Shown: positions 34,720-43,165 of the stretch, one piece after another
Layout: each line of letters begins with the position of its first letter
How positions within the stretch are numbered: position 1 is the first letter of the stretch
Assembly: GCA_002482845.1 (NCBI GenBank)
Contig: DLGT01000150.1
Location: forward strand, 1 to 43,359
Length of the DNA: 43,359 bases
Source of the DNA: Saprospiraceae bacterium UBA7687
GTDB taxonomy: Bacteria > Bacteroidota > Bacteroidia > Chitinophagales > Saprospiraceae
Reading direction: 5' to 3'
Notes under the pieces: model-generated
Seen by the model: only the letters and a program-made list of their open reading frames with translations
Database searches by the model: none
Told to the model about the DNA's origin: nothing
Made by a program: the position numbers and the translations under genes

Positions 34720-34886
34720 GGCAATTCTAAAACTACCTGATAATCTGTCTTTGAGCCCAGATCTTAAAACGATTCAAACATTAAATACTACGACTCATTT
34801 TTAGGTTGCATCTGTTGAAATAACAAAATTATATTTTGATTACAATCTGTCCGACTTTTGAGACATAATTCTAAAATTAGTTAGTT

Positions 34887-35999
34887 ATGATAGATAAGTT
34901 TATTATATTTTGTTTTTTACTTTTGTCCATAAGCACTTGGACTTATGGACAAAATGTAGGATTCGGGACTTCAAATCCTGAATATAAAGCGGATGTTGCT
35001 GGGAGAGTTAGATTAAGGGTATTGCCATCGTTTAATGCAGGGATTCGGTTAGAAGGAACGACCAATCTGGCGAGAGCTTTTGTGGGCCCATTAAATGAAA
35101 ATTATTTAGGAGTATATGGATACGGAAGTTCAAAGTGGGACTTTGTTTCCAATGTGAACAATGGTAATATCGGCATAGGTACAACTACTCCAGCGTTTAA
35201 AATTGATTTAAAGGGAAGAATGAGAATCCAACAAGATGGTTCAAGTGCCGGAATATGGTTTGATGGTACAAATCTTCCAATCAGATCATTTATAGGCACT
35301 TTAAATAACGATTATGTAGGTATTTTCGGTAATGGTGGGGCGGGTTGGTCCTTCGTGATGAATGTAAACAATGGAAATATCGGTATTGGTACCACTGAAC
35401 CAACCCGTAAATTAGATATTAATGGGACTTTGAGAGTAAGAGGCAACAATCCGATTAAAGGAAGTATTCTTGCTAGTCTTGACAATCAAGGAAATGCTAA
35501 ATGGGCAAAGCAATACGCTTTTAATGTTGGGGGAACTTTTAATAATGTTCCTTTTTTAATTGAAAATTTAATTTGGACTAAGGTTCTTTTTAATCAAAAT
35601 CCTGTATACAACGTCGGACTTGGTTATCTTCCTGCCCTTTCAGAGTTTGATGTACAAGAAAAAGGAATTTATCATTTCAAATCAATAATTACCTTTTTGG
35701 AGAAAGCAAATAAGCATAGCATTAGAATAAGGTTAAGACGAAATGGTGCAACTTCCACCATCGGAGAAATTTACCACCAAGGATTTTTCTATCATCAACA
35801 GTTTTTTGGTAATAATACTGGTCAAGGAAATTTTGATGATCCAATGAGCATATCAGTTCAGGCACAATTGTTACCTGGAGACAGAGTCTGGGTTGAAGCT
35901 TTTATTGATTTACATACAAGTGGTGGAACCAATACTAATATCAGTCAAGAAGTCTCTAGAACATTTTTTCATGGTAAGTTGATTGCAAGAACGCAATAG
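34887..35999 (+). CDS. Secreted fibre-repeat / C1q-like protein, paralog 1
   Basis: The 370-residue protein has a signal peptide (FIIFCFLLLSISTWTYGQ). It then has repeats of about 75 residues with the signature NIGIGTTTPAFKIDLKGRMR ... GIWFDGTNLPIRSFIGTLNND ... GWSFVMNVNNG, two full units plus the start of a third (NIGIGTTEPTRKLDINGTL). The C-terminal 150 residues are beta-rich and follow the C1q/TNF-like order (GIYHFKSIITF, IRIRLRRNG, LLPGDRVWVEAFI, FFHGKLI). Such proteins are extracellular trimer-forming fibres; ligand binding is inference. It is the first of three tandem homologues. Confidence 0.8.
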   Translation: MIDKFIIFCFLLLSISTWTYGQNVGFGTSNPEYKADVAGRVRLRVLPSFNAGIRLEGTTNLARAFVGPLNENYLGVYGYGSSKWDFVSNVNNGNIGIGTTTPAFKIDLKGRMRIQQDGSSAGIWFDGTNLPIRSFIGTLNNDYVGIFGNGGAGWSFVMNVNNGNIGIGTTEPTRKLDINGTLRVRGNNPIKGSILASLDNQGNAKWAKQYAFNVGGTFNNVPFLIENLIWTKVLFNQNPVYNVGLGYLPALSEFDVQEKGIYHFKSIITFLEKANKHSIRIRLRRNGATSTIGEIYHQGFFYHQQFFGNNTGQGNFDDPMSISVQAQLLPGDRVWVEAFIDLHTSGGTNTNISQEVSRTFFHGKLIARTQ

Positions 36000-36027
36000 T
36001 GCATAATTAAAATTAATAATAAAATAT

Positions 36028-37131
36028 ATGAGATCTCTTTTCACTTTAATGACAACCATTTTTTCAATATTAAGTATCTATGCCCAGAATATTGGTATTG
36101 GAGTCACTAATCCTCAATTCAAACTGGATGTTGCTGGAACTCTAAATTTGAGACATGTGCCAGGCAGCACAGCGGGTATCCTTTTTGACGGCACCACATT
36201 GCCAACAAGAACCTTTTTGGGATTAATCGATAATGATAGGTGGGGTATAAAATCAAATACCACCAATAATTGGCCTTTCCAAATGAATCTTTTAAACGGA
36301 AATATTGGCATAGGAAATATATCACCTTCTTATAGACTCGATATCAAAGGAAGGCCAAGAATAAGACACAATGGATCAACAGCTGCTATTTGGTTTGATG
36401 GTGAAGCTACCCCTCAGACCTCCTTAATAGGAACAATTGATAATAACCATTTTGGTTTTTGGGGGAATGCTGGCGTAGGGTGGAATTTTTCGATGAATGT
36501 GGTCAATGGAAACACTGGAATAGGTACATCTGCACCCACTAGTACTTTGGATGTGAATGGTAATATGAGGATAAGAAGCTCTAGTCCTAAAACAGGAAGC
36601 ATTATGATAAGTAATGATACTAATGGAAATGCAGAATGGGTAGAGCCCATTGCATTTAAAGCCACAGGAGGATATGATAATGAACCCAATATAATAAGAG
36701 ATACGATATTAGAAGTCTGGTTTAAAATATTTTTTAATCAAATTGCGAATTACAATATAGGAGCATCATACCAATCAATAAATTCAGAGTTTGTAGCTCC
36801 TGAAGAAGGTATTTATCATTTTGAGACAGTCTTGGAATGGGGTAACTTAACAGATGAGAACTTAGTCAGGCTCAGACTCAAACGCAATGGTGCTACTTTT
36901 ACCATTGCTGATAGCTATAAATATCATATGCAACAAGGTGGTGGTTCATACTATTTTGCTGTCCAACAACCTTCTAGACTAGTTACGGATGTAAAACTAC
37001 TTCCCGGAGATATAATATGGGTGGAGGCAAAAGCTTATAATATCAATGCTTCTGGCTATCCAGGTATTAACACTGTAACTCCAAGTAACATTAAAACTTG
37101 GTTTACAGGTAATTTAGTCACAAGATTATAA
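36028..37131 (+). CDS. Secreted fibre-repeat / C1q-like protein, paralog 2
   Basis: 367 residues, same architecture as its neighbours: signal peptide (MTTIFSILSIYAQ), two and a half IGIG...P..LDV.G repeats (for example IGVTNPQFKLDVAGTLNLR, IWFDGEATPQTSLIGTIDNN) and a C1q-like C-terminal domain (EEGIYHFETVLEW, LLPGDIIWVEAKAYN, KTWFTGNLV). It is separated by 28 bases from paralog 1 and 25 from paralog 3, so the three are probably one transcript. The repeat parts are more alike than the surface loops of the C-terminal domain, which suggests divergence of binding. Confidence 0.8.
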   Translation: MRSLFTLMTTIFSILSIYAQNIGIGVTNPQFKLDVAGTLNLRHVPGSTAGILFDGTTLPTRTFLGLIDNDRWGIKSNTTNNWPFQMNLLNGNIGIGNISPSYRLDIKGRPRIRHNGSTAAIWFDGEATPQTSLIGTIDNNHFGFWGNAGVGWNFSMNVVNGNTGIGTSAPTSTLDVNGNMRIRSSSPKTGSIMISNDTNGNAEWVEPIAFKATGGYDNEPNIIRDTILEVWFKIFFNQIANYNIGASYQSINSEFVAPEEGIYHFETVLEWGNLTDENLVRLRLKRNGATFTIADSYKYHMQQGGGSYYFAVQQPSRLVTDVKLLPGDIIWVEAKAYNINASGYPGINTVTPSNIKTWFTGNLVTRL

Positions 37132-37156
37132 ACCATTATACATTAAATTTTATACC

Positions 37157-38248
37157 ATGATCACATTAAAGAATATATTTCTATTTATAATAATCCTGGC
37201 TTCCCATTCAATTATTGCGCAAAATGTAGGAATTGGAGTAATCAATCCAAATTTAAACCTGGACGTTTTGGGAAGTTTTAGAATTAAGAACCAAGATGTA
37301 AACACTACCGCTGGTTTATGGTTTGATGGATCTGTTTCGGAGCCTGTTCGGTCATTTTTAGGCACTTACGATGATACACATTTTGGAATATATGGTAATG
37401 GAGGAGCAGCTTGGAATTTCCTCATCAATAACACCAATAATAATATAGGAATCGGTGGTGTTATTCCTGAATATAGGTTGGACGTAAACGGTAGGATGCG
37501 AATTCAATATGAAGGCGCGACCACTGGAATTTGGTTTGACGGAACGTCACTTCCTGTACGTTCTTTTATTGGCAATATTAATGATGATTATATTGGCATT
37601 TGGGGTAGCGGAGGTGTAGGTTGGAATTTTGCAATGAATGTTATTAATAAAAGTATTGGTATTGGTACTACGTCTCCTACTTCAAGCTTAGATCTAAATG
37701 GAACACTGCGCATCAGGAGCAACACTCCAATAAAAGGCAGCGTCTTGACCAGTCAGGATAATAGCGGTAATGCAGAATGGGTAAACCCTATTGTGTTCAA
37801 AGCAGAAAGTACATTAAACAATACCAATCAGTCATGTCCTAATACAACTTGGACAAAAGTACTTTTTAATCAAAGTGTTGTATTTAATATTAGCAATGCT
37901 TACCAAGCAAACACATCTGTTTTTACAGCACCTACTGCTGGCATCTATGAGTTTGATGCTTCCGTATCGTTTAGCACTTTTGCTAATAAAAAACAAAGTA
38001 TTAGATATATTCTTAGACGGAATGGCGTGAATAATGTCATTGCACAAGCGCACAATAAAGGTATTTACGTCACTTCTTCACTTGGTTATTTTTCAGAGCC
38101 TGTTATGCTGAGTTTTGATTATAATTTGGAGAATGGAGACCAGGTATGGGTCGAAGTATGGATGGAGAATTATAATAATAATCCAGATTTTATTGAAGCG
38201 AGCAATACTTCTACTTGGTTTTCTGGGCAATTGGTTATGAAGCTGTAG
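37157..38248 (+). CDS. Secreted fibre-repeat / C1q-like protein, paralog 3
   Basis: 363 residues with the same plan: signal peptide (FLFIIILASHSIIAQ), repeats (VGIGVINPNLNLDVLGSFR, YRLDVNGRMRIQYEG, GIWFDGTSLPVRSFIGNIND, GVGWNFAMNVIN) and a C1q-like tail (TAGIYEFDASVSF, IRYILRRNGVN, NGDQVWVEVWMENYN, TWFSGQLV). The closing W-F-S/T/H-G-x-L-V strand matches the end of many C1q-domain proteins. No T9SS sorting domain is visible, so secretion to the surface may use another route or the tail may be anchored by a partner. Confidence 0.8.
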   Translation: MITLKNIFLFIIILASHSIIAQNVGIGVINPNLNLDVLGSFRIKNQDVNTTAGLWFDGSVSEPVRSFLGTYDDTHFGIYGNGGAAWNFLINNTNNNIGIGGVIPEYRLDVNGRMRIQYEGATTGIWFDGTSLPVRSFIGNINDDYIGIWGSGGVGWNFAMNVINKSIGIGTTSPTSSLDLNGTLRIRSNTPIKGSVLTSQDNSGNAEWVNPIVFKAESTLNNTNQSCPNTTWTKVLFNQSVVFNISNAYQANTSVFTAPTAGIYEFDASVSFSTFANKKQSIRYILRRNGVNNVIAQAHNKGIYVTSSLGYFSEPVMLSFDYNLENGDQVWVEVWMENYNNNPDFIEASNTSTWFSGQLVMKL

Positions 38249-38314
38249 GCCTGGGAAGAACTTTTATAATTATTTGCCTTAAGAAAGTTCGAGTAAATTA
38301 TTATAAATTAAGTC

Positions 38315-38560
38315 ATGTTAAAATATCTCTTTTGGATGCTTTGGGACGAAATGAAAATCAAATATTTACCAATGCCGACTTATATTCCATTAGGAATGCT
38401 GTGGTTGTCGTTTGCCATTACAGTAAAAATAGTAGTCAAAGCTGACCAAGTAGAATTTGTAATGATAGCTATTCCGGTTATACCACTTATTATTATATTT
38501 GGATTTATGATCCTTTTTTTAATTGTCAATCTTGTCGTAGGTCCGATTCGTTGGAATTAA
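38315..38560 (+). CDS. Tiny membrane protein, C-terminal GPIRWN
   Basis: 81 residues with two hydrophobic helices (about 25-40 and 50-75) and a short C-terminal NLVVGPIRWN. That ending recurs in other small membrane proteins of this window (NGPIHWQ at 41082, NGGKWN at 41412). It begins 66 bases after paralog 3 and 42 bases before the next small membrane gene. Function unknown. Confidence 0.6.
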   Translation: MLKYLFWMLWDEMKIKYLPMPTYIPLGMLWLSFAITVKIVVKADQVEFVMIAIPVIPLIIIFGFMILFLIVNLVVGPIRWN

Positions 38561-38602
38561 TAAGTATGTTATTAACCTGTAATAAATTAGTATCTTAAGT
38601 CA

Positions 38603-38974
38603 ATGAAAATTTTAAAGATAATAATAGGCCCTGAGCTTTGTTGGATAGTTTTATACATATTCTCGTTTATTTTAGCTTGGGCAAACAAAAGATCCAACTT
38701 TGCTTATGATACTATAATTGAAAACGCATGGCTTTATGTACCTTTATTATCAGCCTTGATCTTTGGTTTGTATTGGATACCTTACGCAGAAAAAAATTGG
38801 CTTTTGTTACGAATCTGGATTGTTAGCATCATCATGGGTCATGTTGTTTTAGAAACCGTATTAAAAGCATATAGTACTCAGGGTCCAGGAATTGGAATGG
38901 GCTATCTCGCAGGGATTCTTTTGCTTTTTATTATATTGGTTGTAGGAAGTATCGTAGTAAAACTTATTCATTAA
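38603..38974 (+). CDS. Small four-helix membrane protein
   Basis: 123 residues made of four hydrophobic helices (about 10-25, 45-60, 68-85, 100-120) linked by short polar loops, with GPGIGMGYLAG before the last helix. No charged or catalytic motif in the helices and no recognised family. It is part of a rightward run of small envelope genes; the DKNYY lipoprotein starts 20 bases later. Confidence 0.65.
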   Translation: MKILKIIIGPELCWIVLYIFSFILAWANKRSNFAYDTIIENAWLYVPLLSALIFGLYWIPYAEKNWLLLRIWIVSIIMGHVVLETVLKAYSTQGPGIGMGYLAGILLLFIILVVGSIVVKLIH

Positions 38975-38994
38975 GTAATTAAAAAATAAATACC

Positions 38995-39633
38995 TTGAAA
39001 ATTTTCATCATCATAACCTTTGTTTTCATAGTAGTTTTCTTCATTTCTTCTTGTGAAACGGGATATGTCAAACGGGGTCATAATTGGGTTTGGGTTACCA
39101 ATGACGAAAATTTCGGTAGCAGAGACCATTGGATTGAAGGGATTGACTTGGAAAGTTTTAAAGTATTAAAACTTTCCAAGTGTTTTGCTGTAGATAAAAA
39201 TTCAGCTTACTTCAATGGTAGAAAAATCAGTAACGCCACGCCTGATGGTTTTATTCCATTGACAGACAATGCGTATGGGTATGCCAAGGACAATTACCGA
39301 GTGTTTTTTGACAACGAAGTAATTCTGAAAGCAGATCCAAAAACATTTGAAGTACTTGAGTTTCCTTATTCACGCGATAAAAATGATATCTATAACGGTA
39401 CAATACCTATGAATCTTGACCAAGAAGATGTATCAGAATTTAAGGTAATTAATGATGACAAATGGATGAAAAGTACAAAGTCAACGATGTTGCTGAGTGA
39501 GTTTTTAAAATTCAGTCCAGAATACGAATGGATAAATGATCTTGACATTGAAGTAAAATGGGTGGTCACTGGACCTTACGGTAAAGGAGAAACAAAAACG
39601 AAAAACTTTAAGGGTCTGAAAGAAGTCAAATGA
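38995..39633 (+). CDS. DKNYY-domain lipoprotein (TTG start)
   Basis: The only start that preserves the whole signal is TTG 38995 (MKIFIIITFVFIVVFFISSCE, lipobox Cys at about residue 20), so a non-ATG start is chosen. The mature part contains DKNYY-type units: FAVDKNSAYFNGRKIS, YAKDNYRVFFDNEVI and SRDKNDIYNGTI, which follow the PF13644 pattern of 'DKnyVY' strands. The domain is thought to form a beta repeat on the cell surface; function unknown. 212 residues in total. Confidence 0.75.
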   Translation: MKIFIIITFVFIVVFFISSCETGYVKRGHNWVWVTNDENFGSRDHWIEGIDLESFKVLKLSKCFAVDKNSAYFNGRKISNATPDGFIPLTDNAYGYAKDNYRVFFDNEVILKADPKTFEVLEFPYSRDKNDIYNGTIPMNLDQEDVSEFKVINDDKWMKSTKSTMLLSEFLKFSPEYEWINDLDIEVKWVVTGPYGKGETKTKNFKGLKEVK

Positions 39634-39718
39634 CAAAAATCAAGTGTCAAATATTTAAAATAATCACCAAAGAAATACCTATACTAAGTCTATAAAATTT
39701 CTAAATAAGCCATTCAAG

Positions 39719-40078
39719 ATGATAAAAATTTCTATTTTCTGGTCCGTACTGAAAAGCTATATTATTCAAAAGCAAAAAGAAGTTTACGCTCAAACAAATA
39801 AAAACATCACCTTCCAAAACAATGGTCGTTCTGGTTATGCTATTCTAAAGGATGGTAATAAAAAAACTAGATTTTATACAGAAGTTGGTGGTGGAGATTG
39901 TATCTTTTATATGGTTATACCGTCTGCTGAACTATGGGAATCTCAAACGGGATACACTACTGCGGAAAAAGATGAAATAGTCAGATATATCGCTGATGAA
40001 TCATTAAAAATACAAGCAAAAACGCAAGGGTGTTATTACAAAATAGAAGAAACTAACATCGTTTTTTATCAAAAATAG
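39719..40078 (+). CDS. Small protein made of the domain found at the end of 33904-34719
   Basis: 119 residues. Residues 45-119 (YTEVGGGDCIFYMVIPSAEL ... GYTTAEKDEIVRYIADES ... GCYYKIEETNIVFYQK) align with the C-terminal domain of the 33904-34719 protein, including the Asp-Cys pair, the DEI/EEI helix and the final Tyr-rich strands. No signal peptide. It shows that this domain also occurs alone and is mobile. Function unknown. Confidence 0.65.
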   Translation: MIKISIFWSVLKSYIIQKQKEVYAQTNKNITFQNNGRSGYAILKDGNKKTRFYTEVGGGDCIFYMVIPSAELWESQTGYTTAEKDEIVRYIADESLKIQAKTQGCYYKIEETNIVFYQK

Positions 40079-40106
40079 GTCCAAATAACCCCTAGGTATT
40101 AAAAAC

Positions 40107-40715
40107 CTATAAGGTTTGAATCATCCTATCGATGACCTTCAGTACTTCCTTCCGGTTTTTGGCTAGTTTTATGAAATCGGGAAGCTTCTCTACCATAGTC
40201 ATTTTATATTTGTCGGTGGTTCGTTCTCTTAAGGTCGACTGGACATATTTTTTAATCTCTGTGATGTGTTTTACGTTGTATGCCCACAAGTTGTTTCCTT
40301 TGACGGAATCTTGATACCAAAGTGGTAACCCAAACGCAGGATCAATGATACCTAAATCTTGGTATTTTTCTACATAGGATTCCCAGTTTTCTTTGACTTT
40401 ATTTATGGTTTTACAAAAGTTGCATGTCACATTTATATAAGTGGGAATGTTTTTATATCCAACTAAAATAGATAGATCTAAAAACTCTAGACATTGATGA
40501 CATTTTGATTTACCTGATGGTTTGTGTCGGACGAGGTCAGTAGCTTTTTGAGAAAAATGACAAACGTTACATTTTAACTTAGCATTTTTATAGTCAAAAT
40601 GTGAGGGCACAGTGACTTCTGCTTTGCCTTGACAAACAGGACAATGCACCGAAAACTCCGTCATATAATCATAGAGTCTAGTGGGATCAGAAATATATCT
40701 TATGGAGTTATTCAT
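40107..40715 (-). CDS. Multi-zinc-ribbon protein with conserved C-terminal helix domain
   Basis: The start at the ATG 40715 (MNNSIRYISD) is preferred to one five codons earlier. Four CxxC pairs occur in the first 130 residues (CPVC, CNVC, CHQC, CNFC), suggesting two zinc ribbons. The C-terminal half carries the pattern DPAFGLPLWYQDSVKGNNLW, AYNVKHITEIKKYVQSTLRERT, which is shared with many bacterial zinc-ribbon proteins of unknown function. It probably binds nucleic acid or protein in the cytosol. It lies downstream of four leftward membrane genes. Confidence 0.75.
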   Translation of the reverse strand: MNNSIRYISDPTRLYDYMTEFSVHCPVCQGKAEVTVPSHFDYKNAKLKCNVCHFSQKATDLVRHKPSGKSKCHQCLEFLDLSILVGYKNIPTYINVTCNFCKTINKVKENWESYVEKYQDLGIIDPAFGLPLWYQDSVKGNNLWAYNVKHITEIKKYVQSTLRERTTDKYKMTMVEKLPDFIKLAKNRKEVLKVIDRMIQTL

Positions 40716-40783
40716 ATCTTTTGAACACATTCAAATTCTAGTCAAATATACAATATATTTTTATCATATTTACAATAATAAAC

Positions 40784-41080
40784 TTAAAGCCTTCCTTGTA
40801 CTTTTGCTAATATCAAATAGCCTATCAAGACAATAAAATAAGGTAGCCAAGACAATAACACTATTTTTATGCCAACCAAGAAATCGTTTTTTAGGACTCC
40901 TGACTGATAAGCTTTGTACAAGATGTATAGTACAAAGATAGAAACTATTCCAAAAACTTGTTTCATGAATACAGGATTGTTGCTACTACTCTTAAAAATG
41001 GCGGTATAGATATAACTGAGTGACAAAACACCTGTTCCAAACCATAAACAAAAAAATATTAATTGCTGGGTAAAATTCAT
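40784..41080 (-). CDS. Small membrane protein, three helices
   Basis: ATG 41080 is preferred because it sits 1 base after the stop of the upstream gene and gives a normal start (MNFTQQLIFFCLWFGTG); the longer version to 41149 overlaps that gene. About 98 residues with three membrane helices and a basic end (ILAKVQGRL). Unknown family. Member of a four-gene leftward cluster of tiny membrane proteins. Confidence 0.6.
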   Translation of the reverse strand: MNFTQQLIFFCLWFGTGVLSLSYIYTAIFKSSSNNPVFMKQVFGIVSIFVLYILYKAYQSGVLKNDFLVGIKIVLLSWLPYFIVLIGYLILAKVQGRL

Positions 41081-41081
41081 C

Positions 41082-41384
41082 TTATTGCCAGTGAATTGGA
41101 CCATTAAAACATAATAAGCCGATAATAATCCACACCAAAGCGATAACAAAAGCTGAGATAAGAATGAGAGATCCTTTTAAGAAGTCAGCTGATGAATAAC
41201 CATATTGGTATGCAAAAATTAATCCGACTGCAATGATTACTCCACCGCTCAGCAAAATGAGTGCTTCTGACATTTTTTTGTAAGGATCAAAAAGTAAATC
41301 GATGAAACTAAAAATGCTAAAAAGTACAAGCAAGCTATTGATGCCAAATAGAATAAAAAACGCTGCTTTGGATAAAACGGCCAT
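41082..41384 (-). CDS. Small membrane protein with C-terminal NGPIHWQ
   Basis: 100 residues, three hydrophobic helices, ending in LLCFNGPIHWQ, similar to the GPIRWN end of the 38315-38560 protein. One base separates its stop from the next gene's ATG. Function unknown. Confidence 0.6.
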   Translation of the reverse strand: MAVLSKAAFFILFGINSLLVLFSIFSFIDLLFDPYKKMSEALILLSGGVIIAVGLIFAYQYGYSSADFLKGSLILISAFVIALVWIIIGLLCFNGPIHWQ

Positions 41385-41411
41385 AAAAATGTTTTATTAA
41401 AATTTAATGAA

Positions 41412-41729
41412 TTAATTCCATTTACCACCATTGGTTGCAAATATTAAGGCAAACCATAATACAAACAGTACGCCCAAGATGAAAGGAAAATAAGTAAGAA
41501 TCGCACCGATTTTATAAGTGTCGGGATTTTTCATCAGTTTCCACCCTGCAAAGGCAATAACTCCTAAGATCAGTCCAAATGCAAGATTTCTACCTGGGAC
41601 TAGAAATGATTCATAATGTCCCATCGATTTATTTGCTACATAGACAAAGATGCCCATTGCAGCAAGATACAAAAAGTATAAAGCTGACAATCCATAAATC
41701 CAAACCAAGACCTGATTAAACCATTTCAT
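41412..41729 (-). CDS. Small membrane protein with C-terminal NGGKWN
   Basis: 105 residues with three hydrophobic helices and the end FATNGGKWN. Similar short Bacteroidota proteins are sometimes labelled 'osmoprotectant transporter permease' in databases, a label with little support; no transporter signature is visible. It is followed after 27 bases by another of its kind, so a duplicated family is likely. Confidence 0.6.
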   Translation of the reverse strand: MKWFNQVLVWIYGLSALYFLYLAAMGIFVYVANKSMGHYESFLVPGRNLAFGLILGVIAFAGWKLMKNPDTYKIGAILTYFPFILGVLFVLWFALIFATNGGKWN

Positions 41730-41811
41730 ATGTTTTATTTTTACTTTTTAAAAATCTATTTTATCCATCAAGGATCTTTATATCCAATGACCAAACATCA
41801 AAAATTGACTT

Positions 41812-42393
41812 TCAATCATAGTTCATAGTAGCAATGTATTCTATCATCCATTTTCCATTTTCATTTATGAGCTCAATGTCATAACCAAACTCTCCTATAA
41901 TTTGTAAAATCGCTTTATTACCATCATTTTCTGATACCACAAATTGTAAATTATCGATTTCATTTAATACTAATTCAGGTTCCTGAGTGATAAGCACTAA
42001 ATCAAATTCAAAGCCTTCTGGTGGTCCTTCATTTTGAGGATTTTCTAATAAATATTTGGCCTTATCTTTAAAATATTTTAACCAAATATCCACATATTTG
42101 TCTGAAATAAAGCCACTACTTTTTAAAAATTTGAGATATTCTTTTCCTTGATTCATACTAACTTGGTAATTTCCTTGTTTGTCTTGATAAGTAAATCCGA
42201 AACTGTTTGCTTTTGCATAGTTGTTTTTGTACCAATGTAAAAATCCTTTCACATTTTGGATCATGAGTAGGGTATCATTGGAATAATTTAAAGACGCGAT
42301 GTCTGTCGTTATTTGAATTTTTGTCTTTTCAAATAATGTATTTGGGTGCATACCCAAAGTGTAAAAAAATAACAGAAATATCGATGTGTTCAC
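41812..42393 (-). CDS. Exported protein, DUF3828-like
   Basis: 193 residues. A short hydrophobic N terminus (MNTSIFLLFFYTLGMH) suggests export. Then comes NVKGFLHWYKNNY, the tyrosine/tryptophan-rich helix typical of DUF3828-like proteins, a helical middle (FISDKYVDIWLKYFKDK) and a C-terminal beta part (FGYDIELINENGKWMIEYI). Function unknown. It is the first gene of the leftward small-membrane-protein cluster, 82 bases before the next. Confidence 0.65.
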   Translation of the reverse strand: MNTSIFLLFFYTLGMHPNTLFEKTKIQITTDIASLNYSNDTLLMIQNVKGFLHWYKNNYAKANSFGFTYQDKQGNYQVSMNQGKEYLKFLKSSGFISDKYVDIWLKYFKDKAKYLLENPQNEGPPEGFEFDLVLITQEPELVLNEIDNLQFVVSENDGNKAILQIIGEFGYDIELINENGKWMIEYIATMNYD

Positions 42394-42529
42394 AGAATAC
42401 TAAATTTATGAAACAAAGGTACTTTGAGTGTTTGAATGTAAGAATTATTCTTTATTGTAGCGTTAGTTTTTAAAGATAAGATGTGTACTATTACTAATGA
42501 AGCATTTTCAGCTTGTAAGCGCCAAAACA

Positions 42530-43165
42530 TTATAATTCAATTAATCCATGCTTGCCCTTTATACAAATTAATATTTTTGATACTTCGGCTTGGTGTATAT
42601 CCACATTTAAAGACAAATCTTCAAGGACTTGTCTTTCTTTATCAGGATGAGGTGAGTAGAAGGTTATTTTTTGCAAAAAACAGCCTTTTTCTAGTCGATC
42701 AGTAGGATGAATATCTGATAATGACCAATCGAGATAAAAGGGTATAATATCAACTTCAGGTTCGGGCTGTGGAAGCGTCATTTTCCATCGTAAAGTTTCG
42801 CTTTCAGGTGTTTTGCGTTCTCCATCTACTATATTGCCAAGTTTCGGATTATATTCAGTAAGGCATTTGCTTTTTGTGTTTATTCTGTCTGTTTTTAATG
42901 CCCATCTTGTGACGGTTGGTTTAGTGATAAGATCTACGCCCATCCATCTGGGTCCGCTAAAAGTATTATTTTAGTGGTCAATTGACAAAATCTCCAAATA
43001 GAATTTATGTCCTAGGTGGAGCAAAGCATTTTTTGTTCCTCTCGTTAAATGCCTACCTCCAATAGATGGAAGTACACCAAGTTTTTCTGACAATTCATGG
43101 ATAGTTTTTTCAAAATCAGGTACAGCTAGGACGATATGGTCTAAATTAGGATCGACAGTTTTCAT
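42530..43165 (-). pseudogene. Glyoxalase-like (VOC) protein gene interrupted by an in-frame TAA
   Basis: The N-terminal 64 codons (43165-42971) encode LDHIVLAVPDFEKTIHELSE ... GGRHLTRGTKNALLHLG ... YLEILSIDH, the first half of a PF13468-type glyoxalase-like domain with its conserved His. The TAA at 42971-42973 is followed in the same frame by NNTFSGPRWMGVDLITKP...TRWALKTD and a closing half (FYLDWSLSDIHPTD ...), which is the expected second half of the same domain. Thus one 211-codon gene carries a single nonsense codon. No other disruption was seen. The substrate is unknown. Recent inactivation is the simplest reading. Confidence 0.75.

Noticed and set aside
35102..37365. Several leftward frames of 65-91 codons opposite the fibre-like genes
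   Set aside because: They recur in the same place in each paralog because the sense repeats recur; they are shadows, not genes.
34887..38248. Prophage tail-fibre genes
   Set aside because: The IGIG repeats resemble phage fibres, but each protein has a signal peptide and there are no other phage genes nearby, so cellular surface proteins are more likely.
38215..38445. Rightward frame of 76 codons after the third fibre-like gene
   Set aside because: It overlaps both neighbours in other frames and lacks any pattern, while the frame at 38315 encodes a clear membrane protein.
42481..42705. Rightward frame of 74 codons
   Set aside because: It lies opposite the second half of the glyoxalase-like gene and shows no domain.
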